Assembly: GCF_900102195.1 (NCBI RefSeq)
Contig: NZ_FNBE01000001.1
Span: 62,001 to 126,000, forward strand
Source of the DNA: Pseudonocardia oroxyli
Lineage (GTDB): Bacteria > Actinomycetota > Actinomycetes > Mycobacteriales > Pseudonocardiaceae
DNA: 64,000 nt
Reading direction: 5' to 3'
The notes under the pieces were generated by a model. The model saw only the letters and a program-made list of their open reading frames with translations, was not told the DNA's origin and ran no database searches. This document shows, in pieces, positions 35,854 to 43,749 of the stretch (its first letter is position 1; every line of letters begins with the position of its first letter). Both the position numbers and the translations under genes were made by a program.

Positions 35854-36482
35854 CGATCTCGGGCCGCGACAAGGCGCTCCACCACCTGCGCGAGGCCGTC
35901 CTCGTCGACCCGGAGGTCGAGGGGACGTTCCTCAACGAGGGCGAGCTCGCCACCCGCATCGGGGTCAGCCGCACCCCGGTCCGCGAGGCGCTGCTGCTCC
36001 TCGTCGCGGACGGGCTGGTCGAGATGATCCCCGGTCGCGGCGCCTACGTGCCACCGCTGACCGGGCGGCAGATCCGCGAGCTGATGGAGCTGCGGGGGGT
36101 CCTGGAGCGGCACTGCGCCGAGCGCGCACTGGCCGAGGGCACCGTCCCGTTCGCGACCCTGCGCCGCGTCCTCGCCGAGCAGGACGAGCTGGCCGAGACC
36201 GGCGCGGACGCCACCGCCTTCATCGACCGGGACATGGTGTTCCACCAGGCGCTGGTCGACGCGGGCGGCAACACCATGCTCTCCCGCACCTACGCGGGCC
36301 TGCGGGTCCGCCAGCGCAGGCTCGGCGTGGCCGCGGTCCACGCCAGCAGCCCCCGCCAGCGCGCGGTGTGCACCGAGCACGAGCGGATCGTGCGGGCGCT
36401 GGCCGAGGAGGACGTCGTCGAGGCCAGGGCCGCGATCGACGACCACCTCGCCCTCACCCAGCGGGTACTTCTCGAGGCCTGA
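35850..36482 (+). CDS. GntR-family (FadR/VanR subgroup) transcriptional regulator
   Basis: A 210-residue regulator. The N-terminal winged HTH is FLNEGELATRIGVSRTPVRE (about 28-47) with GLVEMIPGRGAYVPPLTGRQ as the wing. The C-terminal FCD helical domain (LMELRGVLERHCAERAL, then DRDMVFHQALVDAGGNTML and EHERIVRALAEEDVVEAR) carries the usual Asp/His metal-ligand positions. ATG 35850 is chosen over GTG 35832 because a -10 box lies seven bases upstream, as for a leaderless transcript. It probably controls the nitrilase, MHS transporter, DUF2848 and cupin genes. Its 3' end overlaps the convergent transporter gene by 29 bp. Confidence 0.9.
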   Translation: MPISGRDKALHHLREAVLVDPEVEGTFLNEGELATRIGVSRTPVREALLLLVADGLVEMIPGRGAYVPPLTGRQIRELMELRGVLERHCAERALAEGTVPFATLRRVLAEQDELAETGADATAFIDRDMVFHQALVDAGGNTMLSRTYAGLRVRQRRLGVAAVHASSPRQRAVCTEHERIVRALAEEDVVEARAAIDDHLALTQRVLLEA

Positions 36483-37767
36483 GGTAGGCCTCGTCCTCGG
36501 CGTGGTCGGGGTTGCGGCCCAGCAGCAGCCCGACGAGCGTCAGCACGCACGCGACCAGCACGTACAGCGCGACGGCCACCCAGCCGAACCCGCCGTTGAG
36601 CGCGGTGAACGCCAGCGGGGCGATCGCCCCGCCGAACACGCCCGCGATCGTGTAGCCGAGCGAGCTGCCGGTGTAGCGCAGTCGGGGACTGAACTGCTCG
36701 GTCACGAACGCCGCCTGCGGCCCGTACATGAACGAGTGGCACAGCAGCCCGAGCACGACGCCGAGGATCAGCGGCACCATCGCCCCGTCGCCGACCATCC
36801 CGAAGAACACGAAGGGCCACACCGCACCCGCCACCGCGGCGACCGCGTAGACCAGCCTGCGGTTGACCCGGTCGGTCAGTGCGCCCGCGAGCGGGATGCA
36901 GAACAGCTGCAGCGCCGCGCCGACGAGCGTGGCACTGAGCACCTGCGCGCGGCTGTAGCCGTGCGTCGTGCCGTAGGACAGGACGAACACGGTGAACAAC
37001 GCGTACAGCACGTCCGGCCCGATCCGGCTCAGCACGGCGGCGAGGAGCCCGCGCCACTCGTCCCGGAACACCTCGGTGACCGGCGCGGTCGGCCGGTCGC
37101 CGGACTCCTCGATCGCCTTGAACACGGGCGTGTCCTCCAGCTTCAGCCGGATCCACAGCCCGAACGCGACCAGCACCGCCGAGAGCAGGAAGGCCACCCG
37201 CCAGCCCCACGAGAGGAAGGCCTCCTCGGACAGCACGGCGGTGAGCACGGCGAGCACGCCGTTGGACAGCAGGTTGCCCGCGGGCGGGCCGACCTGGGCG
37301 GCGGAGGACCAGAAGCCGCGCTTGCGCGGGTCGCCGAACTCGCTGGAGAGCAGCACCGCGCCGCCCCACTCACCGCCGACGCCGACACCCTGGGCGAACC
37401 GCAGCAGCACCAGGATCACCGGGGCCGCGACGCCGATGCTCGCGTAGCTCGGCAGCGCACCGATCAGAAACGTGGCCACGCCGATCAGCAACAGCGTGAC
37501 GACGAGGACCTGCTTGCGGCCGATCCGGTCCCCGAGCCTGCCGAACACGATCCCGCCCAGCGGCCGGGACACGTACCCGACGGCGTAGGTCGAGAAGGCC
37601 AGCAGCGTGCCGGTCAGCGGGTCGGAGGACGGGAAGAACAGCTGCGGGAAGACGAGCGCCGCGGCGGCCGAGTAGACCGCGAAGTCGTACCACTCCAGCG
37701 AGGTACCGGACAGGCTCGCGGCGAACGCCTTCCTCAGCGACCGTCGGTCGACGGGAGGTGTGGTCAT
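36454..37767 (-). CDS. MFS metabolite:H+ symporter (MHS family)
   Basis: A 437-residue, 12-helix transporter. SLSGTSLEWYDFAVYSAAAA at the start, the loop 2-3 motif GRLGDRIGRKQVLV, and RFAQGVGVGGEWGGAVLL are diagnostic of the metabolite:H+ symporter (proline/betaine, ShiA, KgtP-like) family. It probably imports a carboxylate or related nutrient for the neighbouring hydrolases. ATG 37767 follows a good GGAG ribosome site. It is divergent from DUF2848, with the CTGTATACAG operator between them. Confidence 0.92.
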   Translation of the reverse strand: MTTPPVDRRSLRKAFAASLSGTSLEWYDFAVYSAAAALVFPQLFFPSSDPLTGTLLAFSTYAVGYVSRPLGGIVFGRLGDRIGRKQVLVVTLLLIGVATFLIGALPSYASIGVAAPVILVLLRFAQGVGVGGEWGGAVLLSSEFGDPRKRGFWSSAAQVGPPAGNLLSNGVLAVLTAVLSEEAFLSWGWRVAFLLSAVLVAFGLWIRLKLEDTPVFKAIEESGDRPTAPVTEVFRDEWRGLLAAVLSRIGPDVLYALFTVFVLSYGTTHGYSRAQVLSATLVGAALQLFCIPLAGALTDRVNRRLVYAVAAVAGAVWPFVFFGMVGDGAMVPLILGVVLGLLCHSFMYGPQAAFVTEQFSPRLRYTGSSLGYTIAGVFGGAIAPLAFTALNGGFGWVAVALYVLVACVLTLVGLLLGRNPDHAEDEAYLRPREVPAG

Positions 37768-37800
37768 GGGAGCTCCTCTCCTGGACGCGCCCCATACTTG

Positions 37801-37810
37801 CTGTATACAG
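37801..37810. promoter_or_regulatory. Putative GntR operator, site 2
   Basis: The perfect palindrome CTGTATACAG lies between the MHS transporter and DUF2848 starts. TATACA (37804-37809) can be the -10 box of a leaderless DUF2848 transcript, seven bases before ATG 37816, the same geometry as at the GntR gene. Confidence 0.5.
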
Positions 37811-37815
37811 TCGGC

Positions 37816-38535
37816 ATGCGCAAGGTATGGAACAGGATCGACACAGGAGGCCCCGTGCTCAGCTTCGCCCTGCCGGACGGCAGCACCCGTTCCGTCGCCG
37901 TCACCCGCGTGTTCAACGCCGGGTACGCGGGCCGCGCCCAGGAGGAGGTGGCCGCGCACGTGGCGGAGCTGGCCGAGCTGGGCGTTCCGGCACCGGAGGT
38001 CACCCCTGCCCTGTACCCCGTTTCGCCCTATCTGGCCGCACAGTCCGAGACCGTCCCCGCCCAGCACGGGCGCACCTCGGGCGAGGCGGAGTGGGCGCTC
38101 GTCCTCGGCGAGGACGTCTCCGACCCCCTGCTCACCGTCGCCTGCGACCACACCGACCGCGACCTCGAGGTCCACGGCGTGGCCTGGAGCAAGAACGCGG
38201 GGCCGGACGTGCTGGGCACCCGGGCCTGGCGGCTGTCCGAGATCGCGGACGTCGACGCCGTCTCGCTGCGGGCGTGGGTCCGCCACGGCGAGCACGAGCA
38301 GCTGATCCAGGACGCGAAGCTCGGCGCCCTGCTCGCCCCCGCCTACTGGCTCGACGTGCTGCGCGAGCGCGGCTGGCTCGTGCCCGGCACGGTCCTGCTC
38401 TCCGGCACCGTGGCGATGGTCGCGGGCGTCGACCAGTTCGCCGACGGCTGGCGGGTCGAGCTCGCCGACCCCGCCACCGGGGACGTCCTGTCCCTGGCGT
38501 ACGCGGTGGACCGGCTGCCCGACCCCATCGGCTGA
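37816..38535 (+). CDS. DUF2848 family protein
   Basis: A 239-residue protein (226 if the alternative start is used). The body, LSFALPDGSTRSVAVTRVFN through VSPYLAAQSETVPAQHGRTS and GVAWSKNAGPDVLGTRAWRL, belongs to DUF2848, distantly related to fumarylacetoacetate hydrolase-fold enzymes. The exact reaction is unknown. ATG 37816 is supported by a -10 box seven bases upstream (leaderless). GTG 37855, preceded by AGGAGG, would start exactly at the conserved domain and remains possible. The stop overlaps the start of the truncated cupin gene by one base. Confidence 0.82.
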   Translation: MRKVWNRIDTGGPVLSFALPDGSTRSVAVTRVFNAGYAGRAQEEVAAHVAELAELGVPAPEVTPALYPVSPYLAAQSETVPAQHGRTSGEAEWALVLGEDVSDPLLTVACDHTDRDLEVHGVAWSKNAGPDVLGTRAWRLSEIADVDAVSLRAWVRHGEHEQLIQDAKLGALLAPAYWLDVLRERGWLVPGTVLLSGTVAMVAGVDQFADGWRVELADPATGDVLSLAYAVDRLPDPIG

Positions 38536-38732
38536 TGAGCCGGCCGATCCGCTCCGAGCACGAGTTCTTCCCCGTCACGTCCGTCCCGTGGACGCCTGCG
38601 GGCGAGGGGGTCGAGGAGCGGGTGCTCAGCCGCGGGGACGACGGCGCGCTCACCCGGATCACCCGCTGGGCGCCCGGTCGGGACACGAGTCCGGCCGGGG
38701 TGATCCGCGGCTGCGCCGCCCGTGCGTGGTAA
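38535..38732 (+). pseudogene. Cupin-domain protein, 3'-truncated
   Basis: The frame opens at ATG 38535 (TGATG coupling to DUF2848) and reads 55 residues of a ChrR/cupin-type protein: HEFFPVTSVPWTPAGEGVEE, then VLSRGDDGALTRITRWAPGR and DTSPAGVI. The metal-binding cupin motifs that should follow are absent. At 38702 the reading passes into the palindromic repeat (residues RGCAARAW, then TAA). An intact homologue would be roughly twice as long. I take this as a gene cut off by the repeat or by a deletion next to it. Confidence 0.7.
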
Positions 38733-38763
38733 GTGGTGCCAGAGCACCACTTACCACTCACGA
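38721..38763. repeat. CAGA-loop palindromic repeat, copy A
   Basis: Core arms GTGGTAAGTGGTGC (38726-38739) and its complement (38744-38757) flank loop CAGA. The left flank from 38702 matches the other copies, but the right flank diverges after CACTCACGA. It lies between the truncated cupin gene and the TetR stop, where it could serve as a bidirectional terminator. Confidence 0.85.
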
Positions 38764-38774
38764 CCGAAGGCGGA

Positions 38775-39401
38775 TCACGGCACGCCCAGCATGCGCGCGG
38801 CGAGGTCCGCGTAGAGCTCGGCCAGCTCGTGGGGGCTCCAGCGCCCGCGCGGGCCGTACCAGCGGGCGACGTCGATCCCGAGGGACAGGACGGCGGCGGC
38901 CGCGCCGGGGACGTCGGACACGGCGAAGACCCCCGCGTCGACGCCGCGGCCGAGCAGGTCCCGGACGATGCGCTCGGTGTCCCGCCGCAGGGCGGCGATC
39001 TCGAGCGCGTGCCCGTGCTCCAGCGCGCTCTGCTCGTACTGCACCACGCGGGCGATGGTCCGGTGCTCGGCGTGCCAGTGCGTGAACGCCGCGACCAGCA
39101 CCGACAGCGCCCGGGCGGGCTCACCCTCCGCGGCCTGGGCGACGAGGTCGCGGGCCAGGGCGTGTCCGCGGCGGGACAGCGCGAACAGCAGCTCCTCCTT
39201 GGACGCGAAGTGCACGTAGAGGGCGGCGGTGGACAGGCCCGACCCGGCCGCGATGTGCTTGAGCGAGGTGCCGTGGAAGCCGCGCTCGGCGAAGGACTCC
39301 AACGCGGCCCCGACGATCCGGCGCTGGGTGGGCGAGGGCCACTCCGCCCAGAGGTCGAGCCCCGCGAGAATGGCCTTGACCCGATCCTGCATGACGCCCA
39401 T
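38775..39401 (-). CDS. TetR-family regulator of acyl-CoA dehydrogenase
   Basis: A 208-residue regulator. The N-terminal HTH reads RRIVGAALESFAERGFHGTS then LKHIAAGSGLSTAALYVHFA, the standard TetR pattern, and the C-terminal helical domain contains a fatty-acyl-CoA-type ligand region. It is divergent from an acyl-CoA dehydrogenase, and the whole gap between the two start codons is a perfect 30-bp palindrome, so the TetR almost certainly represses both genes and probably responds to an acyl-CoA. ATG 39401 chosen; Met4 is an alternative. Confidence 0.9.
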   Translation of the reverse strand: MGVMQDRVKAILAGLDLWAEWPSPTQRRIVGAALESFAERGFHGTSLKHIAAGSGLSTAALYVHFASKEELLFALSRRGHALARDLVAQAAEGEPARALSVLVAAFTHWHAEHRTIARVVQYEQSALEHGHALEIAALRRDTERIVRDLLGRGVDAGVFAVSDVPGAAAAVLSLGIDVARWYGPRGRWSPHELAELYADLAARMLGVP

Positions 39402-39431
39402 CCTAGGTTACTGATCGATCAGTAACCTAGG
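39402..39431. promoter_or_regulatory. Perfect 30-bp TetR operator
   Basis: The 30 bases are an exact palindrome, with half-site CCTAGGTTACTGATC. It fills the gap between the TetR ATG (39401) and the acyl-CoA dehydrogenase start. The inner TTACTGATCGATCAGTAA has the form of operators bound by TetR regulators of lipid and aromatic catabolism in actinobacteria. Confidence 0.8.
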
Positions 39432-39438
39432 GGTGGGC

Positions 39439-41127
39439 ATGCACGAGCGCAACCTGATCCTGTCGCGGCGAGACCTGGAGTTCCTGCTCCACGACTGGCT
39501 GCGGGTGGAGGAGCTGACGGCGCTGCCGCGCTTCGCGGAGCACTCGCGGGAGACGTTCGACGCGGTGCTGGAGCTGGCCGCGGACCTGGCGACCGAGCGG
39601 TTCGCCCCACACAACAAGCGCAACGACGCCGAGGAGCCCCGGTTCGAGGAGGGCCGCGTCGTGCTGCACGACGAGGTCGCGCCCGCCCTGCGCGCCGCGG
39701 CGGAGGCCGGGCTGCTCAGCGCGACCATGGACGAGTCCGCGGGCGGTCTGCAGCTCCCCCACGTCGTCGGGACGGCGGTGCAGGCCTGGTTCCACGCGGC
39801 CAACGTGGGCACCTGGGCGTACGCGATGCTGACCGTCGCGAACGCGAACCTGCTGCTCGCCCACGCCGCGCCCGAGCTCGTCGAGCGGTACGTGCCGGAC
39901 ATGCTGGCCGGCCGGGTGCACGGCACGATGTGCCTCTCCGAGCCGCAGGCGGGCTCGTCCCTGGCCGACATCACGACCCGCGCGGAGCCGCGGTCCGACG
40001 GCACCCACGTCCTCACCGGCACCAAGATGTGGATCTCCGGGGGCGACCACGAGCTGGGCGAGAACATCGTCCACCTCGTGCTGGCCAAGGTTCCGGGCGG
40101 TCCGCCCGGGGTGAAGGGCATCTCGCTGTTCCTGGTGCCCAAGGTGCTCCCGGACGGCACCCGCAACCCGGTGGTGCTCACCGGGATCAACCACAAGATG
40201 GGCTGGCGCGGCACCGTCAACACGGTGCTGAGCTTCGAGGGCGCGACCGGGTGGCTGGTCGGCGCCGAGGGCCGCGGCCTGGCCGCCATGTTCCACATGA
40301 TGAACGAGGCCCGGGTCGGCGTCGGGGCGGGCGCGGCCGCGCTGGCCTACACCGGCTACCTCAAGTCGCTGGACTACGCGAAGAGCCGGCCGCAGGGGCG
40401 GCCCGCAGGCGCCAAGAACCCCTCGACGCCGATGGTGCCGATCATCGAGCACGCGGACGTCCGACGGATGCTGCTCGCGCAGAAGGCCTACGCCGAGGGG
40501 GCGCTGGCGCTCGTCCTCTACTGCGGCATGCTCGTCGACACCGGGGAGCGCGAGCTCCTGGAAGTGCTCACCCCGATCGCGAAGAGCTGGCCCTCCCAGT
40601 GGGGCCTGGAGGCGAACGCGCTCGCGATCCAGGTCCACGGCGGCTACGGCTACACCCGCGAGTACGACGTGGAGCAGCACTACCGGGACAACCGGCTCAA
40701 CCCGATCCACGAGGGCACCCACGGCATCCAGGGTGCGGACCTGTTGGGGCGCAAGGTGCGCACCCCCGGGTTCGAGCAGCTGTGCGCGCGCATCGCGGAC
40801 ACCGCCGCCCGCGCCGGGTCGAAGGAGCTGCAGCAGGCGCTCGACCGGCTCGTCGAGGTCACCGAGATCCTGCACGCCCACCCGGACGCCGAGGAGCGGC
40901 TCGCGAACGCGAGCGTCTACCTGGAGGCGGCGGGGCACATCGTCGTCGCGTGGTTGTGGGTGGACCAGGCGCTCGCCACCGGCGACCGGCAGGACGCCCT
41001 CGCCCGCGGCAAACGCGCCGCGGCGCAGTACTTCCTCCGCTTCGAGCTGCCCAAGGTCGGCCCGCAGCTCGAGCTCCTCGCCACCCTCGACCGCACCACC
41101 CTGGACACGGAGCCGACCTGGCTGTGA
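39439..41127 (+). CDS. Acyl-CoA dehydrogenase, long form with C-terminal extension
   Basis: A 562-residue ACAD, about 170 residues longer than the classical enzyme. NLILSRRDLEFLLHDWLRVE begins the protein; TMCLSEPQAGSSLADITTRA and LTGTKMWISGGDHEL form the flavin/substrate site, and IQVHGGYGYTREYDVEQHYR with NRLNPIHEGTHGIQGADLLG the C-terminal part, Glu in HEGTHGIQ being the likely catalytic base of this subclass. The extra C-terminal helices are typical of acyl-CoA dehydrogenases acting on longer or branched chains. ATG 39439 preferred (AGGGG before it); GTG 39433 is also in frame. Confidence 0.92.
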   Translation: MHERNLILSRRDLEFLLHDWLRVEELTALPRFAEHSRETFDAVLELAADLATERFAPHNKRNDAEEPRFEEGRVVLHDEVAPALRAAAEAGLLSATMDESAGGLQLPHVVGTAVQAWFHAANVGTWAYAMLTVANANLLLAHAAPELVERYVPDMLAGRVHGTMCLSEPQAGSSLADITTRAEPRSDGTHVLTGTKMWISGGDHELGENIVHLVLAKVPGGPPGVKGISLFLVPKVLPDGTRNPVVLTGINHKMGWRGTVNTVLSFEGATGWLVGAEGRGLAAMFHMMNEARVGVGAGAAALAYTGYLKSLDYAKSRPQGRPAGAKNPSTPMVPIIEHADVRRMLLAQKAYAEGALALVLYCGMLVDTGERELLEVLTPIAKSWPSQWGLEANALAIQVHGGYGYTREYDVEQHYRDNRLNPIHEGTHGIQGADLLGRKVRTPGFEQLCARIADTAARAGSKELQQALDRLVEVTEILHAHPDAEERLANASVYLEAAGHIVVAWLWVDQALATGDRQDALARGKRAAAQYFLRFELPKVGPQLELLATLDRTTLDTEPTWL

Positions 41128-41132
41128 CCCGC

Positions 41133-41198
41133 GGCTGCGCCGCCCGTGCGTGGTAAGTGGTGCCAGAGCACCACTTACCACGCACGAGCGGCGCAGCC
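41133..41198. repeat. CAGA-loop palindromic repeat, copy B
   Basis: Arms of 31 bp at 41133-41163 and 41168-41198 (one mismatch) flank loop CAGA. It lies between the convergent acyl-CoA dehydrogenase and LysR genes, starting five bases after the dehydrogenase stop. Confidence 0.9.
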
Positions 41199-41242
41199 AC
41201 GACATCCTGTCCGGACATTGGCTCGCCGACCGAAAGGACCGG

Positions 41243-42082
41243 TCAATCGGTCAGCGTCGTCGCCACCGCGGTCGCCACGCTCGCGAGGGTGTCCTTCGGG
41301 AGCCCGGCGCGGGCCCGGACCGACATGGGCAGCGGCGCGACCTCGGGAAGGTCGGGGCGGGGTTCGAGACCCTCCGGAGTGCTGCCCATCGTCGCGAGCA
41401 GCGCCACGCCGAGCCCGGCCCGGGCCGCGGCCAGCACCCCGGCCAGGTAGGCGGCCTCGCACGCCACACTGACCTGCACGTCTGCCGCGGCCAGGGTGCT
41501 CACGGCCCGCTCGCGCACGGCGCAGGGCTCGTCCAGCGCAACGAGTGGCAGCGGCCCCGCCGGCGCCCGCCAGCCGGGTGCGGCGAACCAGCGCAGGGCG
41601 AGGTCACCCGCGTCGGCGGCGCGGTCGTCGGTGGCCGTCCCCATGAGCAGGGCCAGGTCGAGGTCACCCCGGTCGAGCGCGGCGCGCAGGTTCACGCCGC
41701 GGTCCAACCGGAAGCGCACCGTCCCGCCGAGCACCCCGGTCAGCCGAGGGAGCAGCAGATCGGCGGCGTGCTCCGTGGAACCGAGGGTCAGCGAGGTGGG
41801 GGTGGGGGCCGACACACGGGCCAGCACCTGGTCGTGCAGCGCCAGCATCCGGCGTGCCTCCGGCAGCAGCAGCCCGCCCGCGGCGGTGAGCCGGGAGGCC
41901 CGTCCCACCTTGCGGAACAGGTTCTGGCCACAGGCCGCCTCCAGGCGGCGGACGTGGTGGCTCACGGTGGGCTGGCTGACGTGCAGGACCTCCGCAGCCC
42001 GGTGGAACCCGCCCTGGTCGCAGACCGCGACGAAACTCCGGAGCGCCACGACGTCCAGCGTCCGGTTCGGGGCGGTCACCAC
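41243..42082 (-). CDS. LysR-family regulator
   Basis: A 279-residue LysR regulator. The HTH is LRSFVAVCDQGGFHRAAEVL with HVSQPTVSHHVRRLEAACGQ, followed by a linker helix (RRMLALHDQVLARV) and a periplasmic-binding-type effector domain. GTG 42082 is preferred: upstream in-frame codons lead to a TTG inside the presumed operator (42100-42116). It is divergent from the leader peptide/LLM/ABC operon and is its likely activator. Given the cysteine-type leader, a role in sulfur-source control (CysB/Cbl-like) is reasonable but inferred. Confidence 0.88.
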   Translation of the reverse strand: MVTAPNRTLDVVALRSFVAVCDQGGFHRAAEVLHVSQPTVSHHVRRLEAACGQNLFRKVGRASRLTAAGGLLLPEARRMLALHDQVLARVSAPTPTSLTLGSTEHAADLLLPRLTGVLGGTVRFRLDRGVNLRAALDRGDLDLALLMGTATDDRAADAGDLALRWFAAPGWRAPAGPLPLVALDEPCAVRERAVSTLAAADVQVSVACEAAYLAGVLAAARAGLGVALLATMGSTPEGLEPRPDLPEVAPLPMSVRARAGLPKDTLASVATAVATTLTD

Positions 42083-42099
42083 GTGAGTCCACCACAACC

Positions 42100-42116
42100 G
42101 ATAGACAGCTCCTATC
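42100..42116. promoter_or_regulatory. LysR box
   Basis: GATAG, seven bases, CTATC: a 17-bp interrupted palindrome containing the T-N11-A pattern of LysR sites. It lies 17 bp upstream of the LysR start and 57 bp upstream of the leader peptide ATG. Confidence 0.6.
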
Positions 42117-42173
42117 AACTGTGATCGGATTCGCGAGTTGGACTTTCCCGTCGCCGGCGGACACGATCAGGTC

Positions 42174-42299
42174 ATGACGACCGCCGCGCAGCACACCCGT
42201 GTGGGTGGGCGCGCCGCCGTCGTCCTCACCCGGAGGCTCGCGGTCGATCTCGCCCGCACCTCCACCGCGACGTGTCGTCGCGCGCCGCTCGTCGTCTGA
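42174..42299 (+). CDS. Cysteine-type leader peptide (41 aa)
   Basis: The 41-residue frame starts at ATG 42174 and ends MTTAAQ...LTRRLAVDLARTSTATCRRAPLVV. The segment TRRLAVDLARTSTATCRR fits the short actinobacterial leader peptides (pattern RRLxVDLxRxxSAxCR) found in front of sulfur and cysteine genes. There translation through the Cys codon senses cysteine supply and controls downstream expression. Two hairpins follow: 42316-42336 (CACGCCG/CGGCGTG) and 42344-42368 (GCGCGTCC/GGACGCGC), the latter just before the LLM gene's ribosome site, as expected for attenuation. Nothing else is coded in this 300-base gap. Confidence 0.75.
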   Translation: MTTAAQHTRVGGRAAVVLTRRLAVDLARTSTATCRRAPLVV

Positions 42300-42315
42300 T
42301 CCCGACAGCTCCCGC

Positions 42316-42368
42316 CACGCCGCGTCCGGCGGCGTGTGCCCCCGCGCGTCCGCCACCGCAGGACGCGC
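42316..42368 (+). promoter_or_regulatory. Two hairpins after the leader peptide, candidate attenuator
   Basis: Hairpin 1 has 7-bp arms at 42316-42322 and 42330-42336. Hairpin 2 has perfect 8-bp arms at 42344-42351 and 42361-42368 with a 9-base loop, 13 bases before GAGAGGA of the LLM gene. No U-tract follows, so control of translation initiation or Rho-dependent termination is likelier than intrinsic termination. Confidence 0.5.
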
Positions 42369-42394
42369 GCTCCACCCTGCGAGAGGACCGACCC

Positions 42395-43744
42395 ATGGGT
42401 CGACAGTTGAAGCTGGGCGCCGTCCTGATGGGCGTCGGCGGCCCCGGCCAGCACGACGTCTGGCGCCACCCTGAGATCCCGGGCGACGCCAGCGTCGACA
42501 TCCGCTGGTACATCGCCCGCGCCCGCCAGGCCGAGGACGCGCTCTTCGACCTGGTGTTCATCGTGGACAGCCAGTTCATCACCCCGGACTCACCGCCCCA
42601 CTACCTGAACCGGCTCGAGCCGCTGACCCTGCTGTCGGCGGTCGCGGTGCACACCACGCACATCGGCCTGGTCGGCACCCTCACCACCAGCTACAACTCG
42701 CCGTTCAACCTGGCCCGCAGACTGGCGTCGCTGGACCTGATCAGCGGCGGTCGGGCCGGGTGGAACGTCGTGGCGACCGGGGACGGCGGCACCGCGGCGA
42801 ACTACAGCCGCGACGAGCACTACGACTATCCCTCCCGCTACGGGCGTGCGCTGGAGTCGGTGCAGGTCTGCCAGGGGCTGTGGAACTCCTATGAGGAGGA
42901 CGCCTTCCCGCGAGACCCCGAGACGGGGGTCTTCGTCGACCCCTCGAAGCAGCACCGGCTCGACCACGTCGGCGAGCACTTCCACGTGCGCGGTCCGCTG
43001 AACATCGTCCGCTCGCCGCAGGGCCAGCCGGTGATCTTCCAGGCGGGCGACTCGGACGAGGGTCGCGACCTGGGTGCGGCGGTCGGCGAGGGAATCTTCA
43101 CCCACGCTCCGACGGTCGAGCAGGGGGTCGCCTTCGCCCGCGACCTCCGCAGCCGGGCGCGGGCCAAGGGCCGCAACCCCGACGAGATCGTGATCATGCC
43201 GGGAATCTCCCCGGTGATCGCGGACACCGACGAGGAGGCGCGCGCGATCGAGGCGGATGCCCGGCTGAACAAGGACTTCGCGAAGACCTTGGCGCAGTTC
43301 GGTCGACCGTTCGGCTGGCACGACTTCAGCCGCTACGACCTCGACGCCCCGTTCCCCGAGCTCGGCGACCTGGGAGCCGACAGCTTCCGCACCCAGGCGG
43401 ACCGGATCAAACAGGTCGCCCGTGACGAAGGCCTGACCCTGCGCCAGACCGTCCACCGGTTCAGCACCGCGACCCCGGCGCCCTTCGTGGGGACGCCGAC
43501 GACCGTGGCCGACCGGATCCAGGAGTGGTTCGAGGCCGGTGCGCTCGACGGGCTGAACATCCATGTCACGGTGCCGAGCGACTTCGCCCGGTTCACCGAC
43601 GAGGTGCTGCCGATCCTGCGCGACCGCGGCGTGGTCCGGTCCGCCTACGAGGCCACGACACTGCGCGGCAACCTCGGCCTGCCCATCCCCCGCAACACGC
43701 ACGCCGTCGCCCGCGAGCGACGGTCCCACCTCATCGGAGCCTGA
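42395..43744 (+). CDS. NtaA/SnaA/DszA/DmoA-type FMN-dependent LLM monooxygenase
   Basis: A 449-residue luciferase-like monooxygenase of the long NtaA/DmoA branch. RQLKLGAVLMGVGGPGQHDV opens the TIM barrel; TTSYNSPFNLARRLASLDLI, RAGWNVVATGDGGTAANYSR and VIFQAGDSDEGRDLGAAVGE are family signatures. Members oxidise nitrilotriacetate, dimethyl sulfide, dibenzothiophene sulfone and similar compounds with FMNH2 supplied by a separate reductase, which is not encoded next to it. ATG 42395 has GAGAGGA upstream. The cysteine-type leader peptide in front and the ABC transporter behind suggest an organosulfur substrate. Confidence 0.9.
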   Translation: MGRQLKLGAVLMGVGGPGQHDVWRHPEIPGDASVDIRWYIARARQAEDALFDLVFIVDSQFITPDSPPHYLNRLEPLTLLSAVAVHTTHIGLVGTLTTSYNSPFNLARRLASLDLISGGRAGWNVVATGDGGTAANYSRDEHYDYPSRYGRALESVQVCQGLWNSYEEDAFPRDPETGVFVDPSKQHRLDHVGEHFHVRGPLNIVRSPQGQPVIFQAGDSDEGRDLGAAVGEGIFTHAPTVEQGVAFARDLRSRARAKGRNPDEIVIMPGISPVIADTDEEARAIEADARLNKDFAKTLAQFGRPFGWHDFSRYDLDAPFPELGDLGADSFRTQADRIKQVARDEGLTLRQTVHRFSTATPAPFVGTPTTVADRIQEWFEAGALDGLNIHVTVPSDFARFTDEVLPILRDRGVVRSAYEATTLRGNLGLPIPRNTHAVARERRSHLIGA

Positions 43745-43749
43745 CCATC

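Noticed and set aside
42083-42118. TTG-initiated extension of LysR
   Set aside because: The codons overlap the LysR box and the extra residues are not LysR-like.
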